Shown: in pieces, positions 32,614 to 40,936 of the stretch
How positions within the stretch are numbered: position 1 is the first letter of the stretch
Layout: each line of letters starts with the position of its first letter
NCBI RefSeq assembly: GCF_040227235.1
Contig: NZ_JBELNZ010000002.1
Span: 558,001 to 622,000, forward strand
Reading direction: 5' to 3'
DNA from: Parafrigoribacterium_A soli
GTDB lineage: Bacteria > Actinomycetota > Actinomycetes > Actinomycetales > Microbacteriaceae
Length of the DNA stretch: 64,000 nucleotides
Notes under the pieces: model-generated
Told to the model about the DNA's origin: nothing
Databases searched by the model: none
The model's input: only the letters and a program-made list of their open reading frames with translations
Program-made: the position numbers and the translations under genes

Positions 32614-33072
32614 TCAGGCCCGACCATCTACCGGCGTCGGGCGGTGGCGGCTCAGCCACAGCATCCCGAGCACGGGGAGCACGAGCGGGATCAGGAGGTA
32701 ACCGAGACCGTAAGCGGACCACACGGTGGACTGGCGGCCAAACGGTTCGATGCTCGACAGGCCGAGCACGGCTGGCGCGAAAACGCTGATCGTGCCGACG
32801 ACGAGCACTCCGAGCAGCTCGAAGGTGATGGTGGCCCAGGCCACCCGATACCAGCGGATGCCGGGCACAATGAGCGCGACCGTGGCGACGATGTAGATGA
32901 CCGCCGACAGCGCCGAGAGCGAGAATGCGAGCGGCGCCTCGTCGAAGCGCTCGATGATCTGCACGACCGAGCGGCCGGTCGCCGCAAGAGCCAGGATCGC
33001 GTACACGACGACGAGAAGGCGACCGACACCGGTAGCGCGGGACTTGCCGGTACGGCTGGATTTATTAGGCAT
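32614..33072 (-). CDS. Integral membrane protein, unknown function
   Basis: A 152-aa protein, start MPNKSSRTG at 33072. It has a basic N-terminus and four hydrophobic helices (LLVVVYAILALAATGRSV; LSALSAVIYIVATVALIV; ITFELLGVLVVGTISVF; GLGYLLIPLVLPVLGML). Positively charged loops suggest the N-terminus inside. It belongs to a conserved actinobacterial family next to truB/ribF. No motif suggests transport or catalysis. Confidence 0.75.
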   Translation of the reverse strand: MPNKSSRTGKSRATGVGRLLVVVYAILALAATGRSVVQIIERFDEAPLAFSLSALSAVIYIVATVALIVPGIRWYRVAWATITFELLGVLVVGTISVFAPAVLGLSSIEPFGRQSTVWSAYGLGYLLIPLVLPVLGMLWLSRHRPTPVDGRA

Positions 33073-33083
33073 CACGCTCAAGA

Positions 33084-33452
33084 TTAGGCCAACTGCACTG
33101 ACCAGATTTGCCCCATCCGGTACACCATGACGGCGATCGCGAGACAGGCGACGCCGAGGATCACGGTGCTCCAGCGGTTGCGTTCGATGAGCGCCCAGAA
33201 CACCGCGGCCGGCGGTAACAGCACAGCGGAGATCTGATACACGTAGAACTCGAGCGGGCTGCCGCTCGGCGCGTTGCCCACGGCGGGCGCGATGATCGCC
33301 ATGACGAGTTGCACGATCAACAGCATTTCGACGAGGAGCGTCACACCCAGCGTGAAGTCGTTCGGCAGGCGGCCGAGCGCCCCCATCGCGATGCAGAACA
33401 CTCCGGCGAGCACGGCCACACCGATCTGCAGCCAGGAAAACCACTCGATCAC
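33084..33452 (-). CDS. Small integral membrane protein, unknown function
   Basis: A 122-aa protein with four hydrophobic segments (LQIGVAVLAGVFCIAMGAL; LLVEMLLIVQLVMAIIAPA; YVYQISAVLLPPAAVFWAL; TVILGVACLAIAVMVY). GTG start overlaps the truB stop by GTGA, so it is co-translated with truB. The gene 11 bp downstream also encodes a four-helix protein; the two could form a complex. No recognised domain. Confidence 0.72.
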   Translation of the reverse strand: MIEWFSWLQIGVAVLAGVFCIAMGALGRLPNDFTLGVTLLVEMLLIVQLVMAIIAPAVGNAPSGSPLEFYVYQISAVLLPPAAVFWALIERNRWSTVILGVACLAIAVMVYRMGQIWSVQLA

Positions 33453-34399
33453 GCCGTGCCCTCGTCTTTCGGAAAATTCACCAGCGGCTTCGCCACCCCA
33501 TCGCGGATCTCGACGAGTCCCGCCAGTCTCCCATCCGGTTCGATCGCGGCAACGGGGCCACGCACTTCACGGAGCAGGGGATCGTCGATCGAGATCCGCT
33601 TGCCGTGACCGAGGTCGACGCTCTGCTGGGCATCGAGGTGGTGGCTCGGGAACAGGCGTGAGGCCACGAGCGCGGGGTCGAGCAGCGCGGCCTGGACGTC
33701 CATGGATTCGAGCGGAGCGGCATCCGCGAGCCCGAAGGGGCCGATTCTGCTGCGCCGGAGCGCCGTGAGGTGGCCGCCGACATCGAGCGTGGCGCCGAGG
33801 TCGCGGGCGAGCGCGCGGATGTAGGTGCCCGAGGAGCACTCGACCCTCACGTCGAGGTCGAGAAGGTCGTCCTGCCGCCTCGTGGCCAGCAGTTCGAAGG
33901 CCGACACGGTCACGGCGCGGGAGGCCAAGTCCACGGTCTCCCCCGCTCTCGCGAGCGTGTAGGCCCGCTTGCCGTCGACCTTGATCGCGCTGACGCTGCT
34001 CGGCACCTGGCTGATCTCGCCGCTCAGCACGGCGATTCCTGCCGCAAGCTGTTGCTCGGTGATCGCGGCGACGGATGCGGCCGAGGCGCGGCTCAGCTCG
34101 GTGCCCTCCGCGTCATCCGTGTTCGTTGCGATGCCGAGCCGGATGGTGGCGAAATACTCCTTGTCGAGCCCGACCAGGTAGGTCAGCACCCTCGTTGCCG
34201 AGTTGACCCCGAGCACGAGGAGGCCGGTGGCCATCGGGTCGAGGGTGCCCGCGTGCCCGACCTTGCGTGTTCCGGCGAGGCGGCGCGTGCGGGCGACGAC
34301 GTCGTGGCTCGTGATGCCCTGCGGCTTGTCGACGAGCAGGATGCCGCTGCGCCGGCCGGTCGTACTGCTGCCGGCGGCGCCACTCTCGGTTTCGGTCAC
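33449..34399 (-). CDS. truB: tRNA pseudouridine(55) synthase
   Basis: TruB converts U55 in the T-loop of tRNAs to pseudouridine. The 316-aa protein has ILLVDKPQGITSHDVV, the catalytic Asp in HAGTLDPMATGLL, SSVSAIKVDGKRAY, and SSGTYIRALARDLG. A C-terminal PUA-like region follows. GTG 34399 overlaps the tetR stop and its own stop overlaps the next gene, so the three form one translational unit. Normally truB follows rbfA, but here rbfA is 6.5 kb away in the infB operon. Confidence 0.96.
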   Translation of the reverse strand: MTETESGAAGSSTTGRRSGILLVDKPQGITSHDVVARTRRLAGTRKVGHAGTLDPMATGLLVLGVNSATRVLTYLVGLDKEYFATIRLGIATNTDDAEGTELSRASAASVAAITEQQLAAGIAVLSGEISQVPSSVSAIKVDGKRAYTLARAGETVDLASRAVTVSAFELLATRRQDDLLDLDVRVECSSGTYIRALARDLGATLDVGGHLTALRRSRIGPFGLADAAPLESMDVQAALLDPALVASRLFPSHHLDAQQSVDLGHGKRISIDDPLLREVRGPVAAIEPDGRLAGLVEIRDGVAKPLVNFPKDEGTA

Positions 34400-35010
34400 T
34401 CCTCGACCTCGCGCTCGGCCGCCCGCTGCCGCCGCGCGACCGCGCGCAGGAGCTCGAGCTTTTCGGGGAATGCCGCGACCAGCAACTCACGAACCGCGGG
34501 ATTCGAGTCGTAGTCGTCGGTCATCCGGAGGCCGACCATGGTGTTCACCATCATGCCGCCGGCAAGAAAACTCTGCACCTCGTCTGGTCCGAATCCCGCT
34601 TCGTCGCGCAGGAAGGCATAGACCTCCATGAACCCGCAGCGAGCCGCCGTGCCGACGACGGGATCGCTGCCGAGGACGAAGCCGTGCATGAGCGACAGCA
34701 GCAGCCCGGGCTCGCTGACCAGGTTGACGTAGGAGAGGCCCAGGCGACGAGCGAGCGGTACATCCGATTCTTCCGCGAGCACGGCGCGGAAGGTCTGCAG
34801 CAGCCTGTCGAGTGCACGACGCAACACCTCGATGAAGAGTGTCTCCTTGGTGCCGAACATGCGCACGACATAGGGCTGGCTCACGCCCGCCGCTTGCGCG
34901 ACCTGGCTCGTCGTCGCGCCGACATAGCCATAGTCGCCGAACACCCTGGTTGCCGCCGCGAGGATCAGTTCTCGCCGATCTTCCGCGCGCATCCGGGTTT
35001 TCTCGTTCAC
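34396..35010 (-). CDS. TetR family transcriptional regulator
   Basis: A 204-aa regulator with the TetR HTH at residues 8-57 (RRELILAAATRVFGDYGY; TTSQVAQAAGVSQPYVVRMF) and a helical ligand-binding domain. It is divergent from an MFS drug exporter, and two 16-nt palindromes lie between them, so repression of the exporter is the obvious role. GTG 35010 is the first start; ATG 34992 is a good alternative. Neither has a clear ribosome site, and the transcript could be leaderless. Co-transcribed with truB by overlap. Confidence 0.9.
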   Translation of the reverse strand: MNEKTRMRAEDRRELILAAATRVFGDYGYVGATTSQVAQAAGVSQPYVVRMFGTKETLFIEVLRRALDRLLQTFRAVLAEESDVPLARRLGLSYVNLVSEPGLLLSLMHGFVLGSDPVVGTAARCGFMEVYAFLRDEAGFGPDEVQSFLAGGMMVNTMVGLRMTDDYDSNPAVRELLVAAFPEKLELLRAVARRQRAAEREVEE

Positions 35011-35012
35011 GC

Positions 35013-35066
35013 TTGACAGGTTATCAGTCGATAACTAATGTTGCCGCTTAGTAATCGTTCGATTAC
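35013..35066 (+). promoter_or_regulatory. Sigma70-like promoter with two TetR-type operators
   Basis: TTGACA (35013-35018) and TAATGT (35036-35041) are spaced by 17 bp. The spacer holds GTTATCAGTCGATAAC (35020-35035) and a second palindrome GTAATCGTTCGATTAC lies at 35051-35066. Both are 16-nt, G-T-N-ATC-N4-GAT-N-AC, with centres exactly 31 bp apart. The first would block the polymerase directly. The MFS ATG is at 35089. Confidence 0.8.
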
Positions 35067-35088
35067 AAGTTCCGTCCCGGAGAATCCC

Positions 35089-36555
35089 ATGACCCCCAAC
35101 CCCACCCTCGCCGCCGGCACGGCGCAACGGCGCAGCGTTCCCATCTGGCTCGCCATTCTCGCCGCCTCGCTCCCGATGTTCATGGCGAGCCTCGACAACC
35201 TCGTCATGACCAACGCCCTGCCCGTCATCCACGAGGAGATGGGCGCCACCGTAGAACAACTGCAGTGGTTCATGAACGCCTACACGTTGAGCTTCGCCGC
35301 CTTCATCCTCATGGCCGTCGCCCTCGGCGACCGCTTCGGCAGGCGCACCGTCTTCGCCGCGGGCATCCTCGTCTTCACCGTCGCCTCGGCGTTTGCGGGA
35401 CTCAGCACCGACCCAGGCCAGCTCATTGCCGCCCGGGCGATCCAGGGCGTCGGCGGCGCGGCGCTCATGCCACTCTCGCTCACACTCATCGCGGGCTCCG
35501 TGCCGCTGCGCCTGCGGCCGCTCGCGATCGGCATCTGGGGCGGCGTCGCCGGGCTCGGTGTCGCGGCGGGCCCCCTCATCGGCGGTGCCGTCGTCGAGGG
35601 CTGGAACTGGCAGGCGATCTTCTGGATCAACGTGCCCGTGGGCGTCATCTCGATCCCGCTCGCCCTCCTCGCGCTGCCGAACAGCTTCGGCGCGAGGCTG
35701 CGCGCGGACATCCTGGGCCTGCTGCTCGTGGGCGTCGGCGTGCTCGCCGTGGTCTTCGGCATTGTGCGCGGCAACCCCGCCGGCTGGGACAGCTTCGAGG
35801 TGATCGGCTCGCTCGTCGCGGGCGGCGTGCTGCTCATCGCCTTCGTCTTCTGGGAGTCGCACACCGCGGCTCCGCTGCTGCCGCTCGGGCTGTTCCGCGA
35901 CCGCAGCTTCACCGTCGCGAACCTCGTCGGCGTCGGCTTCAGCTTCGGGATGTTCGGAGCCGTCTTCATCCTTATACAGTTCCTGCAGGTGGTGCAGGGT
36001 GCATCTCCGCTGCAGGCCGCGGTGCAGACGATGCCGTGGACGCTCGCGCCCATGGTCATCGCGCCGCTGGCCGGAATCGTCTCGGGTCGCGTCGGCACCC
36101 GCGCTCTCATTGTCACCGGGCTCTCGCTCGAGGCGATCGCGCTGTTCTGGCTCGCCGGAACGATGAGCGCGACGATCCCCTATGCCCAGATGGTCGCGCC
36201 GTTCATCATCGCCGGGGTTGGTATGGGCCTCGTCTTCGCCCCCTCATCTACCGCCGTGCTCGCCACCATGCGGGCCGAGGACCACGCCAAGGCGAGCGGC
36301 ACGAACTCGACCCTGCGAGAGATCGGCGTGGCCCTCGGCATCGCCGTGCTCACCGCCGTCTTCACGGGTGATGGCGGCCAGCTCACGCCGACGGGCTACG
36401 TCGACGCGGCGATTCCCGCCGTGGTGGTCGGCGCCGCGGTGCTCGCTGGCACGGCCGTGGTGGGGCTCTTCCTCCCCGCGGGTCGAGCGGCACGACACGA
36501 GCAGGGCGCGCCGGACGCCGTCGCGCAAACCGAGCTGGAGACCACCGCGGCATAG
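35089..36555 (+). CDS. MFS multidrug exporter, DHA2 (14-helix) family
   Basis: A 488-aa transporter with the DHA2 features SLDNLVMTNALPVIHEEM (helix 1), the motif GDRFGRR after helix 2, ARAIQGVGGAALMPLS (motif B/C region) and about 14 helices. It probably exports amphipathic drugs using the proton gradient. The longer frame from 35038 would read through the operator; MTPNPTLAA at 35089 follows GGAG and is preferred. Controlled by the promoter-operator region at 35013-35066. Confidence 0.93.
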   Translation: MTPNPTLAAGTAQRRSVPIWLAILAASLPMFMASLDNLVMTNALPVIHEEMGATVEQLQWFMNAYTLSFAAFILMAVALGDRFGRRTVFAAGILVFTVASAFAGLSTDPGQLIAARAIQGVGGAALMPLSLTLIAGSVPLRLRPLAIGIWGGVAGLGVAAGPLIGGAVVEGWNWQAIFWINVPVGVISIPLALLALPNSFGARLRADILGLLLVGVGVLAVVFGIVRGNPAGWDSFEVIGSLVAGGVLLIAFVFWESHTAAPLLPLGLFRDRSFTVANLVGVGFSFGMFGAVFILIQFLQVVQGASPLQAAVQTMPWTLAPMVIAPLAGIVSGRVGTRALIVTGLSLEAIALFWLAGTMSATIPYAQMVAPFIIAGVGMGLVFAPSSTAVLATMRAEDHAKASGTNSTLREIGVALGIAVLTAVFTGDGGQLTPTGYVDAAIPAVVVGAAVLAGTAVVGLFLPAGRAARHEQGAPDAVAQTELETTAA

Positions 36556-36564
36556 GATTTGCGC

Positions 36565-37545
36565 ATGAGAGTGGCGATCGTGGGTGCCGGCGCTGTCGGC
36601 AGCACGATCGCCGCCCTGCTTTCACGGGGTGGGCACGACGTGACCGTCACCGCCCGCGGTGAACAGCTGCACACCATCCTCGATCGCGGACTCGAACTCA
36701 CGGGCGTGTGGGGCGACTACACCGCGCGAGTGTCGGCCACCGACATCCTGAACCGCAGCCCCGAACTCGCCTTCGTGACGACCAAGGCGCAGGATGCCGA
36801 GGCCGCGCTTCGTCAGAACGCGCGGTTCCTCGACGGGGTGCCGGTCGTGGTCGTGCAGAACGGCCTGGACGCGCTCACCGTCGCACAGCGCATTCTCCCC
36901 GGCGCGGATGTCGTGGGCGGGCTCGCGCTCTACGCGGCGTCGTACCTCTCCCCCGGCGCCGTCGCGGTGACGACGGACGGCGTCACGTGTCTGGGCGGTT
37001 CCGTCAGCGGCGCGCTCTACGCGTCACGCGTGCTCGGAGCCGTGATGCCGGTGACCCTCACCGACAATTTCGAGGGCGCGCAGTGGACGAAGCTCATCGT
37101 GAACCACATCAACGCATTGCCCGCGATCACGGGCATGAGCGCCCAGGACGTGATCTCCGACCGGGAGCTCAGGCACATCATGACCGAGAGCATGCGCGAG
37201 GCTGTGCGCGTGGGCCTCGCGAGTGGCATCGAGTTCGAAAAGGTGCAGGGGCTGAGCGATCGCCTGCTGAAGCTGCTCGTTCGCCTGCCGGTGACGGCCG
37301 GGCAACTGATCCCGCTGGCGATGAGGTCGCGGATGGGCGCGACGCCCAATCCGGGATCGACGCTGCAGAGCATCCGCCGCGGTCAGGCGACCGAGATCGA
37401 CTTTCTGAACGGCGCAGTCGTCGCGGCCGGAGAGCGCGTCGGAGTCGCCACCCCGACCGAACGGGCGCTCGTGGCGATGGTGCACGAGGTGGAGACCAAG
37501 GGCCGTTTCCTCATGCCGAGCGAGGTCGTGGCGCGGCTCAGCTAG
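36565..37545 (+). CDS. Ketopantoate reductase family protein
   Basis: A 326-aa NADPH-dependent reductase of the ApbA/PanE family: VAIVGAGAVGSTIAALLSRGGH at the start, VTTKAQD and VVQNGLDAL in the cofactor domain, WTKLIVNHINALPAITG (the family Lys/Asn helix) and QATEIDFLNGAVV near the end. PanE makes pantoate for coenzyme A; other members have different substrates, so the gene symbol is withheld. ATG 36565 follows the MFS stop by 9 bp, suggesting read-through from the same promoter. Confidence 0.88.
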   Translation: MRVAIVGAGAVGSTIAALLSRGGHDVTVTARGEQLHTILDRGLELTGVWGDYTARVSATDILNRSPELAFVTTKAQDAEAALRQNARFLDGVPVVVVQNGLDALTVAQRILPGADVVGGLALYAASYLSPGAVAVTTDGVTCLGGSVSGALYASRVLGAVMPVTLTDNFEGAQWTKLIVNHINALPAITGMSAQDVISDRELRHIMTESMREAVRVGLASGIEFEKVQGLSDRLLKLLVRLPVTAGQLIPLAMRSRMGATPNPGSTLQSIRRGQATEIDFLNGAVVAAGERVGVATPTERALVAMVHEVETKGRFLMPSEVVARLS

Positions 37546-37564
37546 CGGTGCAGCAGCCGCTGGT

Positions 37565-38203
37565 TCAGCAGCTGTCGGCGAAGCTGCGGCGCGGATGCTC
37601 CGGGTCGCTGTTGTCGATGATCGCCACGGCCTTGCCGCGCGGGTTCACCTCGGCGACGTAGAGCGCGTCGGCCGCCGCGTCCCGCTCGGCATTCGGCGCG
37701 GTTTCGCCGGGCTCTCGCTGCGGCGTCTCGAGCCAGACCGAGTAGTTCCAGAAGCCGGCGAGCTCCGGGCGGTTGAGGAATACGCCGTTGATGATGAGAA
37801 GCGCGTCTGCGGATGCCGTGGTCCACTTCGACTGAAATGGTGCGTCCCGCTGCGCGTCGAAGGCCGCGAGCACGAAGCCGGTGCCGCTCGTGGCGCGGAA
37901 GGGGTCGAGCAGCACGCGCTGCAGCAGCGAGTAGTCGTAGCCGTGCTCGTATCGAGCGGATGCGGCGGGGCGTCCGCCGCTCTCACGGATGCTGCGCGGC
38001 GCCTGGAAGTCGTCGATGGAGGCGCGGAAGGCCTCGTGGCCGAGGGTGCGCACCGTCGCGGCCAGGTCATCCGCAAACTCTCGCGCGCCGGCGTCGCTGC
38101 CGCCGTCGATGGCGACGATGGCTCGACCGCGGCCGTAGTTGTGCAGGATCTCCTTCGCGAGCGCTTCGATCTGGTCTTTCTTCAACGGAGCCCATCTAGC
38201 CAT
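37565..38203 (-). CDS. Uridine kinase-like P-loop protein with degenerate Walker A
   Basis: A 212-aa protein with the fold of uridine kinases. IVAIDGGSDAGAREFADDL sits where kinases have GxSGxGKT; the Walker lysine and Thr/Ser are missing. The substrate-site string ASIDDFQAPRSIRESG is kept, as is LLIINGVFLNRPEL in the position of the hhhEG strand. It may bind nucleoside without catalysing transfer, or use a different residue. Convergent with the reductase gene, 19 bp apart. Confidence 0.78.
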   Translation of the reverse strand: MARWAPLKKDQIEALAKEILHNYGRGRAIVAIDGGSDAGAREFADDLAATVRTLGHEAFRASIDDFQAPRSIRESGGRPAASARYEHGYDYSLLQRVLLDPFRATSGTGFVLAAFDAQRDAPFQSKWTTASADALLIINGVFLNRPELAGFWNYSVWLETPQREPGETAPNAERDAAADALYVAEVNPRGKAVAIIDNSDPEHPRRSFADSC

Positions 38204-38267
38204 GCCTTCAGCATATTCCGGTGGCCACCGGGACGCCGGGCTGCGGGGATGAACCTAGAGTTGAGCG

Positions 38268-39131
38268 GTGAGCATCGTCCCCGCCGTGAACGCGTGGTTC
38301 CGGCGGGAGGCGCGCGACCTCCCGTGGCGGCGCCCCGGCTTCGGCGCCTGGGGCATTCTCGTGAGCGAGGTCATGCTGCAGCAGACGCCGGTCGTGCGCG
38401 TCATTCCGCGGCTCGAGGAGTGGCTGGAGCGTTGGCCGACGCCCGCGGATCTCGCCGCGGTGCCGCCTGGAGAGGCCGTGCGCGCCTGGCATCGGCTCGG
38501 CTACCCTCGGCGCGCGCTGAGGCTGCACGCGGCCGCGGTCGCGATCACCGAGTTGCACGGCGGGGTGGTTCCCGAGTCCGTCGATGAGTTGCTCGCCCTG
38601 CCCGGGATTGGGGACTACACCGCTCGGGCCGTCGCCGCCTTCGCATACGGCCATCGGCATCCGGTGGTCGACACCAACGTGCGGCGAGTGATCGCGCGCG
38701 CCATCGAGGGACAGGGCGAGGCCGGGCCGCCGTCAACCAGGCGAGACCTCGCAGCGATGGACGCCATCCTGCCGCTCGACCGGGCGGAGGCGCGGATCGC
38801 GAATGCCGCGATGATGGAGCTCGGTGCCGTGATCTGCACCGCTCGCGCCCCGCGCTGTGACGCGTGCCCGATCGCCGGGAAGTGCGCGTGGCGCCTCGCC
38901 GGCTATCCGGCCTATCTGGGTCCGCGTGCGGCCGTGCAGAAGAAGTTCGAGGGTTCGGATCGCCAGGTGCGCGGGCTCATCGTTGCCGAGCTGCGCGCAT
39001 CCGACATTCCCGTGACGGCCGAAGAAATCGAGACCCTCTGGCCGGATGCGGTGCAGCGCGACCGCGCGCTCGCGGGCCTGCTGCGTGACGGCCTCGTTGC
39101 GGCCGTGGACGGCGGATACGCGCTCCCCTGA
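38268..39131 (+). CDS. mutY: A/G-specific adenine DNA glycosylase
   Basis: MutY removes adenine opposite 8-oxoguanine. The 287-aa protein has LPWRRPGFGAWGILVSEVMLQQT (base recognition), the HhH motif LPGIGDYTARAVAAFAYG, VDTNVRRVIAR with the catalytic Asp, and four Fe-S cysteines in CTARAPRCDACPIAGKC. The C-terminal NUDIX-like domain is short or absent, as in many actinobacterial MutY. GTG 38268. An Fpg/Nei gene 900 bp downstream may act in the same oxidised-guanine pathway. Confidence 0.93.
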   Translation: MSIVPAVNAWFRREARDLPWRRPGFGAWGILVSEVMLQQTPVVRVIPRLEEWLERWPTPADLAAVPPGEAVRAWHRLGYPRRALRLHAAAVAITELHGGVVPESVDELLALPGIGDYTARAVAAFAYGHRHPVVDTNVRRVIARAIEGQGEAGPPSTRRDLAAMDAILPLDRAEARIANAAMMELGAVICTARAPRCDACPIAGKCAWRLAGYPAYLGPRAAVQKKFEGSDRQVRGLIVAELRASDIPVTAEEIETLWPDAVQRDRALAGLLRDGLVAAVDGGYALP

Positions 39132-39149
39132 CGTCTGGCTTGGTCACTT

Positions 39150-39182
39150 ACTTGCCAACTTGGAAAGTACTTGCTAGCTTGG
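39150..39182 (+). promoter_or_regulatory. Promoter overlapped by a 14-bp direct repeat
   Basis: TTGCCA (39152-39157) and TAGCTT (39175-39180) are 17 bp apart. ACTTGCCAACTTGG (39150-39163) and ACTTGCTAGCTTGG (39169-39182) are direct repeats 19 bp apart that cover both boxes. The second gene of the transcript encodes a winged-helix regulator, which may bind here. Confidence 0.5.
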
Positions 39183-39209
39183 TGGCATTCCCCGACACAG
39201 GAGGCAGCA

Positions 39210-39671
39210 GTGACCAACGACGCCGCGACAGATCGTCTATCCGCCAACGTTCAGGAGCAGCTCCAGGCGGCCGATTTCGGCGGCGGCAGGGGTTCCGACC
39301 TCGCGCGATCCGCGCGACGCATCTCCGGCTTCTTCACCGGCTTGCTCGGTGCATCGATCGCGCTCTTCCTCCTCGCGGTGGTCTACGTGTATCCCACCCA
39401 CATCCTCTGGCTCGTCATCACCGTGACGGTCTTGTATGGGCTGGGCATCGGCAGCGCCTGCGTGTGGTTCCAGCGCGCGCGGCGTGCGTCGAACCCGGGC
39501 TGGTCGCGTCGTTATTCGGCGGGACTCGCCGTCACCATGGCGTTCTATGCGATCGGCGTCGCGCTGAGTGTCGCGACTGACTGGCGAACCCCGTGGTTCT
39601 GGCTGCCCTACGCCGTCGTCACGGCGACTCCGGTCGTTCTTGCCGGCATGGTTCGTGGCGGGTCTCGATGA
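39210..39671 (+). CDS. Integral membrane protein co-encoded with a regulator
   Basis: A 153-aa protein starting at GTG 39210, nine bases from AGGAGG. A soluble N-terminus (about 45 aa) is followed by four helices (FFTGLLGASIALFLLAVVYVY; LWLVITVTVLYGLGIGSACVW; YSAGLAVTMAFYAIGVALSV; LPYAVVTATPVVLAGMV). The stop overlaps the regulator start by ATGA. This membrane-protein plus small regulator pair is frequent in actinobacteria, usually of unknown role. Confidence 0.75.
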   Translation: MTNDAATDRLSANVQEQLQAADFGGGRGSDLARSARRISGFFTGLLGASIALFLLAVVYVYPTHILWLVITVTVLYGLGIGSACVWFQRARRASNPGWSRRYSAGLAVTMAFYAIGVALSVATDWRTPWFWLPYAVVTATPVVLAGMVRGGSR

Positions 39672-39982
39672 GCACCGAGGCGACGCACCCCCGGCACGAG
39701 ATCGACGAGCATCTCAGCTCGCCGGTGCGGCTCAGCATCATTGCTGCACTCGCGAAGGTGGAGGATGCCGAGTTCCAGGTCGTGCGCGACGCGATCGAAC
39801 TCAGCGACTCTGTTCTGAGCAAGCAGGTGTCGCTGCTCGAATCCGTGGGCTACGTCGCGGTGCGCAAGGGCTACGTGGGCAAGCGCCCGCGCACCTGGCT
39901 GAGCGCAACCGAACTCGGCCGGGGCGCTCTCGCCCGTCACATCGCGGCCCTCCGCGCGATCACCTCGGGTGTCGACGCCTGA
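39668..39982 (+). CDS. Winged-helix transcriptional regulator (HTH_34/MarR-like)
   Basis: A 104-aa single-domain DNA-binding protein: HLSSPVRLSIIAALAKVEDAE then ELSDSVLSKQVSLLESVGYVAVRKGYV is a winged helix of the ArsR/PF13601 kind. It has no cysteine, so no metal sensing. ATG 39668 overlaps the upstream stop. It probably autoregulates through the repeats at 39150-39182. Confidence 0.85.
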   Translation: MSTEATHPRHEIDEHLSSPVRLSIIAALAKVEDAEFQVVRDAIELSDSVLSKQVSLLESVGYVAVRKGYVGKRPRTWLSATELGRGALARHIAALRAITSGVDA

Positions 39983-40018
39983 CGGCTGGATGTCAGCCGA
40001 TGCAGGCACAATGGGGCG

Positions 40019-40894
40019 ATGCCGGAGTTGCCCGAACTGCAGGCCTTGGCGACCGACCTGGGCGCCAGGCTCAAGGGAGGCGTGATCGAGCGCCTGCAGA
40101 TCATGGCGTTTGCGGCGCTCAAGACCTTCGAGCCGAGCGTCACGGCGCTCGGGGGTGCCGTCATTCGCGGGGTGTCGCGTCAGGGCAAGTTTCTCGATAT
40201 CGCCGCACAGCCACCGGATGGCCATGAGCTTCACCTCGTGATGCACCTCGCGCGAGCGGGCTGGATCCGCTGGAGGGATGCGCCACCACCACCGGCGACG
40301 GGCCTCGGCAAGGGACCACTCGCCGCGCGGCTCGTGCTCGAGGGCGGATCCGGCCTCGACGTGACCGAGGCCGGCACCAAGAAGAGCCTCGCCATCTATC
40401 TCGTCACCGACCCGATGAGCGTTCCCGGCATCGCGCGACTCGGACCGGACCCGCTCGATGCGGCATTCACCGAGCAGGCATTCGCGCAGATCCTTCGGGA
40501 CGCCGGGCGGTCGCAGATCAAGGGTGTGCTGCGCAACCAGTCGCTCATCGCCGGCATCGGCAATGCATACTCCGACGAGATCCTGCACACCGCGAAGATG
40601 TCGCCGTTCAAGCCGGCCGCGATGACAGCGGATGAGGTCCATCGGCTGTTCGAGGCGATCGGAACGACCCTGCGGGATGCGCTGGCGCGCGCGGACGGAC
40701 TCGCGGCATCCGAGCTCAAGAAGGAGAAGAAGTCGGGTATGCGGGTGCACGGCCGCACCGGCGAGGCGTGCCCGGTGTGCGGAGACACCGTGCGGCAGGT
40801 GCGCTTCGCCGATTCGACGCTGCAGTACTGCCCCACCTGCCAGACCGGAGGCAGGCCGCTCGCCGACCGCGTGCTGTCGCGTCTGCTGAAGTAA
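40019..40894 (+). CDS. Formamidopyrimidine/endonuclease VIII-type DNA glycosylase
   Basis: A 291-aa bifunctional glycosylase/lyase. The catalytic N-terminus MPELPEL (Pro2 and Glu3) is intact. It also has the helix-two-turn-helix (GVLRNQSLIAGIGNAYSDEI) and a zinc finger CPVCGDTVRQ...YCPTCQTGGR at the end. The missing ALPEVET-type string and the loop lengths fit an Nei/Fpg-like actinobacterial subgroup rather than classical MutM. It removes oxidised bases and complements the nearby mutY. Confidence 0.9.
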   Translation: MPELPELQALATDLGARLKGGVIERLQIMAFAALKTFEPSVTALGGAVIRGVSRQGKFLDIAAQPPDGHELHLVMHLARAGWIRWRDAPPPPATGLGKGPLAARLVLEGGSGLDVTEAGTKKSLAIYLVTDPMSVPGIARLGPDPLDAAFTEQAFAQILRDAGRSQIKGVLRNQSLIAGIGNAYSDEILHTAKMSPFKPAAMTADEVHRLFEAIGTTLRDALARADGLAASELKKEKKSGMRVHGRTGEACPVCGDTVRQVRFADSTLQYCPTCQTGGRPLADRVLSRLLK

Positions 40895-40900
40895 CGGGCG

Positions 40901-40915
40901 CTTCGACGAGCTCAG
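40901..40915. repeat. REP-like element CTTCGACGAGCTCAG
   Basis: CTTCGACGAGCTCAG followed by CGACC lies between the convergent ends of the Fpg/Nei gene and rbfA. One base differs from the 3261 copy. The partner arm is reduced to GTCTCAGCGAC at about 40922. Confidence 0.6.
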
Positions 40916-40936
40916 CGACCGTGTCTCAGCGACGGG

